Assembly: GCA_022837245.1 (NCBI GenBank) | Contig: JALHHX010000065.1 | Span: forward strand, 11,589-35,371 | Length of the DNA: 23,783 nucleotides | Origin: Lentisphaerota bacterium | GTDB taxonomy: Bacteria > Verrucomicrobiota > Kiritimatiellia > RFP12 > UBA3636 | Direction: 5' to 3' | Shown: piece after piece, positions 1 to 7,369 of the stretch | Layout: each line of letters opens with the position of its first letter | Position numbering within the stretch: the stretch's first letter is position 1 | Position numbers and translations under genes: made by a program | Notes under the pieces: model-generated | Told to the model about the DNA's origin: nothing | The model's database searches: none | The model's input: only the letters and a program-made list of their open reading frames with translations

Positions 1-2
1 CT

Positions 3-2000
3 TATCCCTCCACGGGGGCATATGGGACGTTTACTATAGAAGCCGGCGCAACCGTCACCTGCAAGGGCGACCCGACTGCTATCAACCCCGACTCAGGAGG
101 CACGCCCGCAGTTGGCGCAACCGCGGCGGTGCCGCATGGCATCGGCGTTACAATCAACTGCGCCAACGCGGTAATAAACGGCACGCTATCGGCAGACTAC
201 CAGGGCTTTCCAAACCGACAAGGTCCCGCCGGGAACGGCGAGGGCGCGAGCCACGGTGGCGTCAACTATCGGGGCTATGAAGCTTACGACTCCACAATTG
301 CCTACGGCAAGTATCAGCAGCCTACCGCGCTTGGCAGCGGAGGCAACGGGGACTACACCGGCGCCGCTAGCGGTGGCGGCGCGATAAAGCTCAACGCCAC
401 CGGCACCACCACAATCAATGGCCTTGTGACCGCAAAGGGCTGGAGCCGCGGCGCAGGCGGCAGCATCTGGCTCGTTTCAGACACGTTTTCCGGCACTGGC
501 CAGATCAACGCCGACGGCGACCCCGGCGGACAGGGCGGCGGTGGCGGACGCGTTGCAATTGAATACACATCATCCTCTTTCTCAGGCAAGGTATCCGTCA
601 AAGGCGGCGACACTGGCAACAGCGACGGCTCCGAAGGCACTCTTTGGGAACCGAGGCGCTACGTAGGCAAGACGGGGACCCCGGAAGCACCGGTTGATAT
701 GGAGATCACGGAGAGCTTTTCCTACGTGTTCCCAGATCAGACTACCCACTACTGGAACCTCACTGTCACGAACGGCTCTCGTGTCGAGTTCCACGGCGGC
801 AATCTTGAAATAGGCGACCTCACTGTCGGCGGAGCCTCGACGCTGCGCTTCGACAAGTGGTTCTCCGGCAGCCCAGACGATATGGCTGGACTAACCGTCT
901 CGAACCTCAACGTTCTAGGAACGGGCGTCCTATGCCTGCCGTCATGCGTCACTGTGCCAAGCTACAGCCTCGCAACTCTCAACATTGAGACAGGAGCAAA
1001 AGTATACTCTGGCTGGGGCGACTTCTCGTACGTAAACGCCGACTCTGGTGGAACAACCGCAAAGAAGCACGGTCGCGGCGTTGTGATAGCATGCGATAAG
1101 GATGCAAACATCGCTGGTCTACTCTCGGCGAAGGGGCGTGGCTTTGGCATGTCCGCAGGCCCAACATACTCTACAGAAGGCAACTCCTACGGCGGCAGGA
1201 CCGTCTATACTCTCGGATATGGCAATCTTACGCGCCCCTCTGCACTTGGCGCAGGGCGCAATAATTTCGGCGGCGGCGGCGCAATCAAGCTTGTTGTTCC
1301 TGGAACGCTAACCCTAGACGGCATATTGGACTCCAATCCTACCGACTCGCGCGGCGCAGGCGGCAGCATATGGATACAGGCAGGCACCCTGACGGGCGCA
1401 GGCACGGTAACAGCTCGCGGTGGCATGGACGGCAGACCAGGCGCCGGCGGACGCATCGCCATTGAGACAATGGATCGAAGCGGATTCTCCGGCCTGGTGG
1501 CGGTGACGGGCCGTTTCGGGGTCCATAACGACAAGTCATACCCCGGGACGATATACTATGCCAGCGTCAACAACCTATCGGCTTTCGCGGCAGACGGCGG
1601 TGCCGGCATAAGCACCACGTTTGCAAAGCAGGTGTCCGATGGAACGATCTTCCCCGAGTATGTTGCAAACAACACCAACTTCGATGTAGAAGATGCGATC
1701 GTTGTCTCCCGCACCTTCACGGAGTGGAACACTGCTGGGGAAAGGTTCAAATGGCTTGAATCCTGCACCAAAAAATCCACGGGCGCCGCCATTGACAACA
1801 CCGCCAATTACACCATGACGGGATTGTCTGCGGACACCAGATTCGTTGTCAAAGACAACGGGGCGCTGCTCAACAGCGACGCGTTTAAGCTAAGCGACGC
1901 CACAGGCGCACTCGCGTTCACAGTACCGCTCGGCAGCGAAGTCCACGAGGTTGAAGTCCGCAAATGGACCCCGGCATCAACCATGATGATAGTCCGCTAA
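3..2000 (+). CDS. Gly-rich repetitive surface-type protein, 5'-truncated by the window edge
   Basis: The reading frame is open from position 3 to the TAA at 1998-2000, so the gene begins before the window; the GTG at 129 is only the first start-like codon inside it. About 665 residues are visible. The protein is very rich in Gly, Ser, Thr and Asn. It contains two long imperfect repeats, each with the ordered motifs GGGAIKL, then RGAGGSIW, then GGGGRVAIE or GAGGRIAIE. The first copy lies at about 360-640 and the second at about 1270-1560. Between and after them are beta-strand-like segments with alternating hydrophobic residues. This looks like an extracellular beta-helix or adhesin-like protein, a style common in large proteins of Verrucomicrobiota, Kiritimatiellota and Lentisphaerota; that link is family knowledge, not shown here. 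No membrane anchor or sorting signal is evident at the C terminus (ends TMMIVR). Its function is unknown. A terminator follows directly. Confidence 0.8.
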   Translation, partial: YPSTGAYGTFTIEAGATVTCKGDPTAINPDSGGTPAVGATAAVPHGIGVTINCANAVINGTLSADYQGFPNRQGPAGNGEGASHGGVNYRGYEAYDSTIAYGKYQQPTALGSGGNGDYTGAASGGGAIKLNATGTTTINGLVTAKGWSRGAGGSIWLVSDTFSGTGQINADGDPGGQGGGGGRVAIEYTSSSFSGKVSVKGGDTGNSDGSEGTLWEPRRYVGKTGTPEAPVDMEITESFSYVFPDQTTHYWNLTVTNGSRVEFHGGNLEIGDLTVGGASTLRFDKWFSGSPDDMAGLTVSNLNVLGTGVLCLPSCVTVPSYSLATLNIETGAKVYSGWGDFSYVNADSGGTTAKKHGRGVVIACDKDANIAGLLSAKGRGFGMSAGPTYSTEGNSYGGRTVYTLGYGNLTRPSALGAGRNNFGGGGAIKLVVPGTLTLDGILDSNPTDSRGAGGSIWIQAGTLTGAGTVTARGGMDGRPGAGGRIAIETMDRSGFSGLVAVTGRFGVHNDKSYPGTIYYASVNNLSAFAADGGAGISTTFAKQVSDGTIFPEYVANNTNFDVEDAIVVSRTFTEWNTAGERFKWLESCTKKSTGAAIDNTANYTMTGLSADTRFVVKDNGALLNSDAFKLSDATGALAFTVPLGSEVHEVEVRKWTPASTMMIVR

Positions 2001-2016
2001 AATAGCGCCAACCAAG

Positions 2017-2052
2017 AAAAGCCGCGCCCTTTCCGAAGGGTCGCGGCTTTTC
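2017..2052 (+). terminator. Rho-independent terminator after the Gly-rich surface gene
   Basis: The arm AAAAGCCGCG-CCC pairs with GGG-T-CGCGGCTTTT around the small loop TTTCCGAA, with one bulged base. The stem is GC-rich and ends in a T run, beginning 17 nt after the stop codon. The flanking A and T runs mean it could also work in reverse, for the minus-strand vsr gene that ends at 2220. Confidence 0.8.
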
Positions 2053-2219
2053 TTTGGCAAGGTGCGGCAACAAAGCTTCGCGCCTTCGCGTGAGGCTTCA
2101 TGAATAAAAGAAATTCGTGTTTTCGTTACCTGCGTGTGAATCCACCACGCCGCAAGGGAGAAATCTGCGTACATCAGCGGGAATCTGTGGATAAACACCT
2201 ATTCTCAAATAGCTCTCGG

Positions 2220-2708
2220 TCAAGAAACGTCATATTTCGTTCCCGCCTCGGCGGCGATGGCTATATCTGATCGCGTTTCTGGATATTCCCCTGCCCCCGC
2301 CAGTATCATACGCTCCACCCTGCGCAGCGTCTCCTCTCTGCGCTTTGGTTTGAGTTCGCACGCCCAGACAACCACCACGTTCCATCCTGCATCGCGCCAT
2401 AAAATTTCGTTCTTCGTATCGCGCGCCATGTTTCGCTTCAGCTTCTCTTTCCAGAAACGCACATTCGACTTCGGAACTCGCGCCTCATCGCATCCCTCAT
2501 GGTGGTGCCAGAAACATCCGCGTACCTCTATAATCGTTTTGTGTTTCTTCATCACCACATCGGGATGTCCGGGAATGGACTCCGAATGCAAACGGAAACG
2601 AAAACCGCGCTTATGCAGCCACGAACGGATCATGAGCTCCGGCTTCGTGTCCTTCGACCTTATCCGGCTCATAACAAGACTTCTCTCCTCTTTCGAAATA
2701 GTGTCCAT
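2220..2708 (-). CDS. vsr: Very short patch repair endonuclease (Vsr)
   Basis: The product has 162 residues, close to the usual Vsr length. Vsr nicks DNA 5' of the T in T:G mismatches that arise when 5-methylcytosine deaminates, starting short-patch repair beside a C5 methyltransferase. Visible motifs are MSRIRSKDTKPEL (13-25), GFRFRLH (35-41), PGHPDVV with the likely catalytic Asp50, GCFWHHHEGC (64-73) and the C-terminal VVVWACEL. Cys65, His70, Cys73 and Cys117 match the structural zinc ligands of E. coli Vsr, and His68 matches its His69. The residue corresponding to the active-site His64 of E. coli is Arg63 here. The gene diverges from the C5 methyltransferase at 2893, its expected functional partner. 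The start is ATG at 2708, just downstream of an extended -10 promoter. Assignment to the family is secure; activity with the His-to-Arg change is less so. Confidence 0.93.
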   Translation of the reverse strand: MDTISKEERSLVMSRIRSKDTKPELMIRSWLHKRGFRFRLHSESIPGHPDVVMKKHKTIIEVRGCFWHHHEGCDEARVPKSNVRFWKEKLKRNMARDTKNEILWRDAGWNVVVVWACELKPKRREETLRRVERMILAGAGEYPETRSDIAIAAEAGTKYDVS

Positions 2709-2747
2709 TTGCTTATCCCCGCTCCATCAGAGAAATGAATGCGGCAA

Positions 2748-2756
2748 ATTATACCA
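2748..2756 (-). promoter_or_regulatory. Extended -10 promoter for vsr
   Basis: Read on the minus strand, the site is TGGTATAAT, a perfect TATAAT with a TG one base upstream (extended -10). No good -35 is present, as is typical of extended -10 promoters. Transcription would start around 2741, leaving a leader of roughly 33 nt before the vsr ATG. Confidence 0.5.
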
Positions 2757-2808
2757 TGAACCGACGTTTGGGGTGCCCAGAATTCTTCGTGTTTTAAGCT
2801 GGTCGTTA

Positions 2809-2817
2809 TGGTATACT
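2809..2817 (+). promoter_or_regulatory. Extended -10 promoter for the C5 methyltransferase and HNH nuclease
   Basis: The site is TGGTATACT, a -10 hexamer TATACT with an upstream TG. It is a near copy, in the opposite orientation, of the vsr -10 about 60 bp away. A weak -35-like TGTTTT lies 16 bp upstream. Transcription would begin near 2824, about 70 nt before the methyltransferase ATG. Confidence 0.45.
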
Positions 2818-2892
2818 CCGTGGCTTAAAATGCGAAACGTTGCGGAATGAGCGTGTAAGCTTCGGATGTGGTTTATGGAATAGAATAATATA

Positions 2893-4170
2893 ATGGAACT
2901 GGACAAAAAGGATAAAACCTCGACTCCTCATTTGTTCTACAATCAACCCAAGGTTGTCAGTCTAGGGGATTTTGCGGAAACAGATGACGAAAGAGCAGTC
3001 CTTTCACACTGGATCCACAACATGGAGGCGGCGGACACGTGTTATCAGGAAGTGGCGAAAGGGTTGGTGCCGGAAGAACTATTTGAATCTCTTAAAAAAT
3101 CAAACATCAGCACACGTGAACACAGAGGACAACAAGTCCTTTTCCCAGAGCTGTTTCGTGTGCCATTCCCGCCACCCGCTGATCCGTCTTTTACTTTCAT
3201 TGACCTTTTTGCGGGAATTGGCGGTTTCCGCATCGCAATGCAGGAATGCGGGGGGAAATGCGTGTTTTCCTCTGAATGGGACAAAGCTGCGCAAAAGACC
3301 TACTTCGATAATTATGGTGAAGTTCCTTTTGGCGACATCACGCGCGATTGGGTAAAGGGACTCATTCCAAAACAATTTGATGTTCTTTGCGCGGGGTTCC
3401 CCTGCCAGCCTTTCTCTAGAGCAGGGGTTTCGGCCAGAGTTGCGAACAACCAATCCCACGGTTTTGCCGACAAGACGCAAGGGACGTTGTTTTTTGACAT
3501 AATGGAAATAATCAGGGCTAGAAGGCCCTTGATTGTTTTTCTGGAAAATGTAAGGAATCTGGTAAGTCACGACAAAGGGAAAACTTTTTCGATTATAAAA
3601 GAATCCATTGAAAGCGAAGGATATTCGTTTAACTACAGCATCATCGACTCCAGTCCGCTTGTCCCGCAAAAACGCGTGCGTTGCTATATGGTATGTATAA
3701 GAGACGGCGGAAAATTCAAGTTCCCTTCTATAAAGGGGCCTCCGTTGCCCCTGTCTTCAATTCTTGAAGACCAGCCAGACGAATCTTTCACCATCTCCGA
3801 CAACCTTTGGGCTGGACACAAGAGACGAACCGCCCGTAATCTGGAAAGAGGAGCCGGGTTCACGGCCTTCACGGCTGACGCGTCGAAGCCCGCCAACACT
3901 TTGGTTGCAAGATATTATAAAGACGGCAAAGAATGCCTGATACCACAAGAAGGGGAAAACCCCCGCATGCTAACCCCAAGGGAGTGCGCAAGATTGCAAG
4001 GTTTTCCCGAAACCTTTGTTATGCGCGGGAGCAAATCTGATCTTTACAGACAGATGGGCAACTCGGTGGCTGTTCCTGTTATTAGAAGCATCGGAAAAGA
4101 AATCAAAGAGCAAATACTTGTTGGAGGTGGGGGGAATGAAATTCGGAATCGTTCAGAAAGAGCTGTTTAA
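2893..4170 (+). CDS. DNA (cytosine-5-)-methyltransferase of an RM cassette
   Basis: The product has 425 residues and methylates C5 of cytosine in a specific DNA sequence using S-adenosylmethionine. All main motifs are present: FIDLFAGIGG (I, 102-111), GFPCQPFS with catalytic Cys171 (IV), LENVRNL (VI, Glu218), QKRVR (VIII, 259-263), RMLTPRECARLQGFP (IX, from 358) and RQMGNSVAVPV (X). About 95 residues precede motif I, resembling the layout of Dcm-like enzymes. The target-recognition region between VIII and IX is short, about 95 residues. The start is the ATG at 2893; the ribosome site is weak, with only A/T-rich sequence upstream. The last 35 nt overlap the start of the HNH nuclease gene. The vsr neighbour suggests that the methylated base lies where deamination gives a Vsr-repairable mismatch, as in CCWGG. 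The recognition sequence cannot be read from the protein. Confidence 0.95.
   Translation: MELDKKDKTSTPHLFYNQPKVVSLGDFAETDDERAVLSHWIHNMEAADTCYQEVAKGLVPEELFESLKKSNISTREHRGQQVLFPELFRVPFPPPADPSFTFIDLFAGIGGFRIAMQECGGKCVFSSEWDKAAQKTYFDNYGEVPFGDITRDWVKGLIPKQFDVLCAGFPCQPFSRAGVSARVANNQSHGFADKTQGTLFFDIMEIIRARRPLIVFLENVRNLVSHDKGKTFSIIKESIESEGYSFNYSIIDSSPLVPQKRVRCYMVCIRDGGKFKFPSIKGPPLPLSSILEDQPDESFTISDNLWAGHKRRTARNLERGAGFTAFTADASKPANTLVARYYKDGKECLIPQEGENPRMLTPRECARLQGFPETFVMRGSKSDLYRQMGNSVAVPVIRSIGKEIKEQILVGGGGNEIRNRSERAV
4123..4127 (+). promoter_or_regulatory. Strong ribosome binding site that sets the HNH nuclease start
   Basis: A perfect GGAGG, followed by further Gs, ends 8 nt before the ATG at 4136. 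It lies within the last codons of the methyltransferase. It argues for translation starting at 4136 rather than at the in-frame TTG-type codon at 4016, which lies deep inside the methyltransferase. Confidence 0.8.
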
Positions 4171-4996
4171 CGCCAAAGCCGGTTCATACTCCATTGTCAC
4201 TGAAAGAGAGGTTTATGACTCGCAGATAACCGCGACCGATGCGGAATCTTCTCTTTTGGTGGATTATTACACTTCAAAGGGTGAAGGCATTCATGTTGGC
4301 AATGTTGCCTTGGACCGCCAGGCAGCAGCAAAACCTTTCAAACTATATCCAAAAGGAGACGTTGTCTATCTAAACTTGGTTTATCCAAAGCCGGAAAAGA
4401 ACGAACTTCGTCTGTACCTTTCGTCAACGGCGGGTTTTAAGCCCGAAAAAGGTATGGTTTGGTTCTTGTTCTTGGATAAAGACGATGACATCTGGATCGG
4501 AGCGATGCAGGAAAGGCGCTGGCGTGAAAAAGGGTTGCTCAGAGTAGAGGATGATTATCCATCCGATGTTTTTTCTGAGATGGACAGCACCAAGGCGGAT
4601 GACGGTGAAGATGTACAAGCCAAAACAGTCGAGGTTAAAAGGTGGCGCCGCAGCGGGGAAATCGCCCTTAAAAGGATGCAGCTAAGCAAATTCAAATGTG
4701 AATTCGACAGGGAGCACAATTTATTCATCGCCCGCTCGACAGGATGCCCTTTTCTAGAATCGCATCATGTCGTCCCTATTCGATTCCAGCCACATTTTAA
4801 GAAGGTCAGCCTCGACACGATCAAAAACCTGTGCTGTTTATGTCCAAACTGCCACAGGGCGATTCATCACTCGGAAGAGTCCTATGCACGCGCAATACTG
4901 GCGAAACTTGCCGAATGCCGCGACATAGAACGCAATTTCAGCATCTCGCTGGAGGATCTGTTCCGTTTGTACTCTGTAGAGGAAATTGTGCGTTGA
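4136..4996 (+). CDS. HNH-family restriction endonuclease, partner of the upstream C5 methyltransferase
   Basis: The product has 286 residues. The C-terminal part is a clear HNH nuclease: CPFLESHHVVPIRF (His210/His211), DTIKNLCCLCPNCHRAIHH (Asn231, His240), with CLCPNC giving a probable zinc site. The N-terminal 150 residues (MKFGIVQKELF through the WIGAMQERRWRE segment) look like a compact beta-rich domain that I do not recognise; it is probably the DNA-recognition part. The gene overlaps the methyltransferase end by 35 nt and has a perfect SD. It therefore looks co-translated with the methylase, as expected for a restriction enzyme that should appear only after modification. The nuclease class is well supported. 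Its role as the cognate restriction enzyme rests on context, and its target is unknown. Confidence 0.85.
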   Translation: MKFGIVQKELFNAKAGSYSIVTEREVYDSQITATDAESSLLVDYYTSKGEGIHVGNVALDRQAAAKPFKLYPKGDVVYLNLVYPKPEKNELRLYLSSTAGFKPEKGMVWFLFLDKDDDIWIGAMQERRWREKGLLRVEDDYPSDVFSEMDSTKADDGEDVQAKTVEVKRWRRSGEIALKRMQLSKFKCEFDREHNLFIARSTGCPFLESHHVVPIRFQPHFKKVSLDTIKNLCCLCPNCHRAIHHSEESYARAILAKLAECRDIERNFSISLEDLFRLYSVEEIVR

Positions 4997-5017
4997 AATA
5001 GCATTGCACAAATCAAG

Positions 5018-5048
5018 CCTTCAAAACCCAATTTCTTGCTTTTGAGGG
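5018..5048. terminator. Possible weak bidirectional terminator between the HNH nuclease and lpxB
   Basis: CCTTCAAAA pairs with TTTTGAGGG (one G:U-type mismatch) around a 13-nt loop, in the 88-nt gap between two converging genes. The stem is AT-rich and lacks a long T run, so termination is uncertain. Confidence 0.3.
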
Positions 5049-5084
5049 TACGCTTGTTAGAATAGGTTCATGTAGTGTACGACC

Positions 5085-6245
5085 TTAACCGTCGATCAAA
5101 TCTAGCACGGCGGTGGCCGCGCGGGCGGAGGCGCCGGGTTTGCCGACGAGGGCGTTGACGGCGCGCATTTCGGCGAGCATGGTTTCGCGGGCGGCGGTGT
5201 CGGTGAGCAGATGCTCGATTTCATCCGCGATCGCCTCAGGGGTGGCGTCGTCTTGTATGAGTTCTTTTGTAACTTCCTTTTGGGCGAGGATATTCACGAG
5301 CCCCACGTGTGCAACTCCGGTTATAAGGCGGCGCATAATGGGGTATGATATTGAACTTACCCGGTAGACGAGCACGAATGGACAAAGCAGCAACGAACCT
5401 TCGAGGGTTGAAGTGCCGGACTTTATCACGGCAGCCTCGGATTGACGGAGTATCTCGCGCGAATTGCCGTCGCAAACCGCAAGCGACGACGGTTTGTGCT
5501 CAATCTTCGCAAGTGCTTCTTCGAGTTGCGCGCGTGCTTCCGCAGTCGGTGCCGGGATTAGGAAGGAGCATGGACCGAGGCGTTCTTCAAGCAGGACGGC
5601 GGCTGCGATTTGTATTGGCAGGATGCGGTTGATTTCAGAGTGTCGGCTGCCTGGGAAAATTGCTATGCGGCGGCCATCGCCCCATGGAAGGGCGGCGGGC
5701 GGGCGGGATAGTGTTTCGGCGACTTGGTCGGCAAGCGGATGGCCGAGGAAAATGGCGTCAAGGCCGGTGCCTTCGAAGAGCGGAGGCTCAAAGGGGAAGA
5801 TCGTGATGAGCTTCGTTAGGCAGCGTGCAATCTTCGGAATGCGTCCTTTGCGCCAGACCCATACTTGCGGGCAGACGTAGTGTACGGCGGGGATGCCGCG
5901 CGACTTTGCATCGGCGGCGAGCTTGAGGTTGAAGCCGGGGTAGTCGAGCGTAAGGACCGCGTCGGGACGGCGCGTTGAAAGTAGTCCGTGTATAGCGCGT
6001 TTTAGGCGCATGAGGAAGCGGATGTTTCGGAGAACCTCCCAGAAGCCCATGACGGCGGTCTGCGACACATGCGCGTAGAGTTCCACGCCTTGGGCTTTCA
6101 TGAGGTCTCCTCCGAAACCGTAGAATTCGAGCGGAGTAGCGGATTGGGCACGCATTTCGCGCACGATCGCGGCGCCGTACATGTCGCCGCTGATTTCGCC
6201 GGCACAGATTAGGATGCGGATTTTTGGGTGTGTGTGCGAGTTCAT
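5085..6245 (-). CDS. lpxB: Lipid-A-disaccharide synthase
   Basis: The product has 386 residues from the ATG at 6245. LpxB condenses UDP-2,3-diacylglucosamine with lipid X to make the lipid A disaccharide at the inner face of the cytoplasmic membrane. Visible family features are the N-terminal ILICAGEISGDMYGA, GFGGDLM, AVMGFWEVL, LDYPGFNLKLA, HYVCPQVWVWRKGR, IFPGSRHSEI and the donor-site segment KSGTSTLEG. A TTG at 6266 would add seven residues and overlap the stop of the methyltransferase upstream. The ATG is preferred because the family's conserved N terminus begins right after it. It is the last gene of the minus-strand uppS-cdsA-trhA-lpxI series. It normally follows lpxI directly, but here it is separated from it by a methyltransferase gene. 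Confidence 0.95.
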   Translation of the reverse strand: MNSHTHPKIRILICAGEISGDMYGAAIVREMRAQSATPLEFYGFGGDLMKAQGVELYAHVSQTAVMGFWEVLRNIRFLMRLKRAIHGLLSTRRPDAVLTLDYPGFNLKLAADAKSRGIPAVHYVCPQVWVWRKGRIPKIARCLTKLITIFPFEPPLFEGTGLDAIFLGHPLADQVAETLSRPPAALPWGDGRRIAIFPGSRHSEINRILPIQIAAAVLLEERLGPCSFLIPAPTAEARAQLEEALAKIEHKPSSLAVCDGNSREILRQSEAAVIKSGTSTLEGSLLLCPFVLVYRVSSISYPIMRRLITGVAHVGLVNILAQKEVTKELIQDDATPEAIADEIEHLLTDTAARETMLAEMRAVNALVGKPGASARAATAVLDLIDG

Positions 6246-6262
6246 TTCAAAGAGCCCGTGGC

Positions 6263-7369
6263 TCAAATCCTTTTGCGGCCTTTGTCTCTACATGAATAGC
6301 TGTTTTTCTTCTTTGATCTGTCAAGTAGCAGCATGTTTCCTTGGAAATCCGTCAAAAATTCGGCAGGCTTTCCCGTATCGGCAGATAGAACATTTTGAAG
6401 TTCACGGCCTAAAATTGTTGCAAGATCGACTGGAACGGCATTGCCAATTTGTCTCATTGCCTCAGTCCAGGGTCCTGAAATCTTGTAGTTGGCTGGGAAA
6501 GTTTGTATTGTTTTTGCCTCAAACACGGTCAGATATCTAACGGATCCATCATCATAACGGATCATATTTTCCCCACCTGGGACGCCATGTGCACCAGCTT
6601 TTATGGTTTTGCATGGTTTGTCGAGAGGGCTGCCAGTATGACCGGGGTATACACGTGCACCATCAATAAAAGTGTGGTCTGGAATGTCGTTTGACAAGTC
6701 TCTTGGATCAGGAATGCCGCACAGGGTGTCCCTTAGGGTTTTCCATTGACTTTTGTTATGTGTAGCTCGTGGCCAACGCCATGTAGCGGAGACGTCATGC
6801 CTCACTCCCACGATAAACACTCTTTCCCTACACTGGGGAACTCCGAAATCCGCAGCGTTTATAAGTTTATACTGGACATGATATTTAAGCCCTTTGTAAT
6901 TGCTGAAAGCAATTTCGCGCAGCCTGGCCAGATGGTCCATCCAAGGTTCGTTTTGAAGGATAAGAACCTCTGGGTATGTCAGCCTCAGTATTATGTATTC
7001 GAAATACTCGGAAAAACTTTTCCTTAGGAGGCCTTTGACGTTTTCGAACATAAATCCACAGGGTGTCAACTCCGATATTGCACGGGCGGCTTCGGGAAAC
7101 ATGTCCCTGTGGTCATTGAATCCGCGTGCAAGACCGCCCAGCGAGAATGGCTGGCATGGGGGTCCTCCTGCGATTACGTCAACATGTCCCACAGATTTGA
7201 AATCAAAATCTCGGATGTCCTTTTCATGGACAATCTCAGGCGGGAAATTGCGCCGTAAAGTTTCGCAGGCGAAACGATTGTTTTCGACGAATGCGACGTG
7301 CTGGAAGCCAGACAGTTCCAGGCCTTTTGCGAGTCCTCCGCAACCTGTGAAAAGTTCCAGCGCCTTCAT
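6263..7369 (-). CDS. DNA (cytosine-5-)-methyltransferase of a decayed Eco29kI-like RM unit
   Basis: From the ATG at 7369 the product has 368 residues, starting MKALELFTGCGGLAKG (motif I). Then come GGPPCQPFSLGG with the catalytic Cys (IV), FMFENVKGLL (VI), QCRERVFIVG (VIII), the IX-like TVFEAKTIQTFP and MRQIGNAVPVDLA (X). All catalytic motifs are intact. The frame stays open upstream to 7768, which would give a 501-residue fusion whose first part matches half of an Eco29kI-type nuclease. I choose 7369 because that ATG overlaps the TGA of the nuclease's original reading frame (ATGA), a normal coupled junction in such systems. The C-terminal 30 residues after the Gln-rich tail are Lys/Ser-rich and unremarkable. 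The gene sits between lpxI and lpxB. It is probably now an orphan methylase; sequence specificity is unproven, although a Sau/Eco29kI-type GC-rich site would be expected from the partner. Confidence 0.9.
   Translation of the reverse strand: MKALELFTGCGGLAKGLELSGFQHVAFVENNRFACETLRRNFPPEIVHEKDIRDFDFKSVGHVDVIAGGPPCQPFSLGGLARGFNDHRDMFPEAARAISELTPCGFMFENVKGLLRKSFSEYFEYIILRLTYPEVLILQNEPWMDHLARLREIAFSNYKGLKYHVQYKLINAADFGVPQCRERVFIVGVRHDVSATWRWPRATHNKSQWKTLRDTLCGIPDPRDLSNDIPDHTFIDGARVYPGHTGSPLDKPCKTIKAGAHGVPGGENMIRYDDGSVRYLTVFEAKTIQTFPANYKISGPWTEAMRQIGNAVPVDLATILGRELQNVLSADTGKPAEFLTDFQGNMLLLDRSKKKNSYSCRDKGRKRI

Noticed and set aside
2053..2219. Possible small gene or RNA in the gap before vsr
   Set aside because: The 167 nt after the terminator hold no frame with a ribosome site and no strong hairpin; I see nothing there.
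2257..2850. 197-codon plus-strand frame opposite vsr
   Set aside because: Vsr on the minus strand has full family motifs; the plus-strand frame has no recognisable motif and runs through the promoter region.
4016..4135. Longer N terminus for the HNH nuclease
   Set aside because: It would lie inside conserved methyltransferase motifs IX-X with no SD; the perfect GGAGG before 4136 sets the start.
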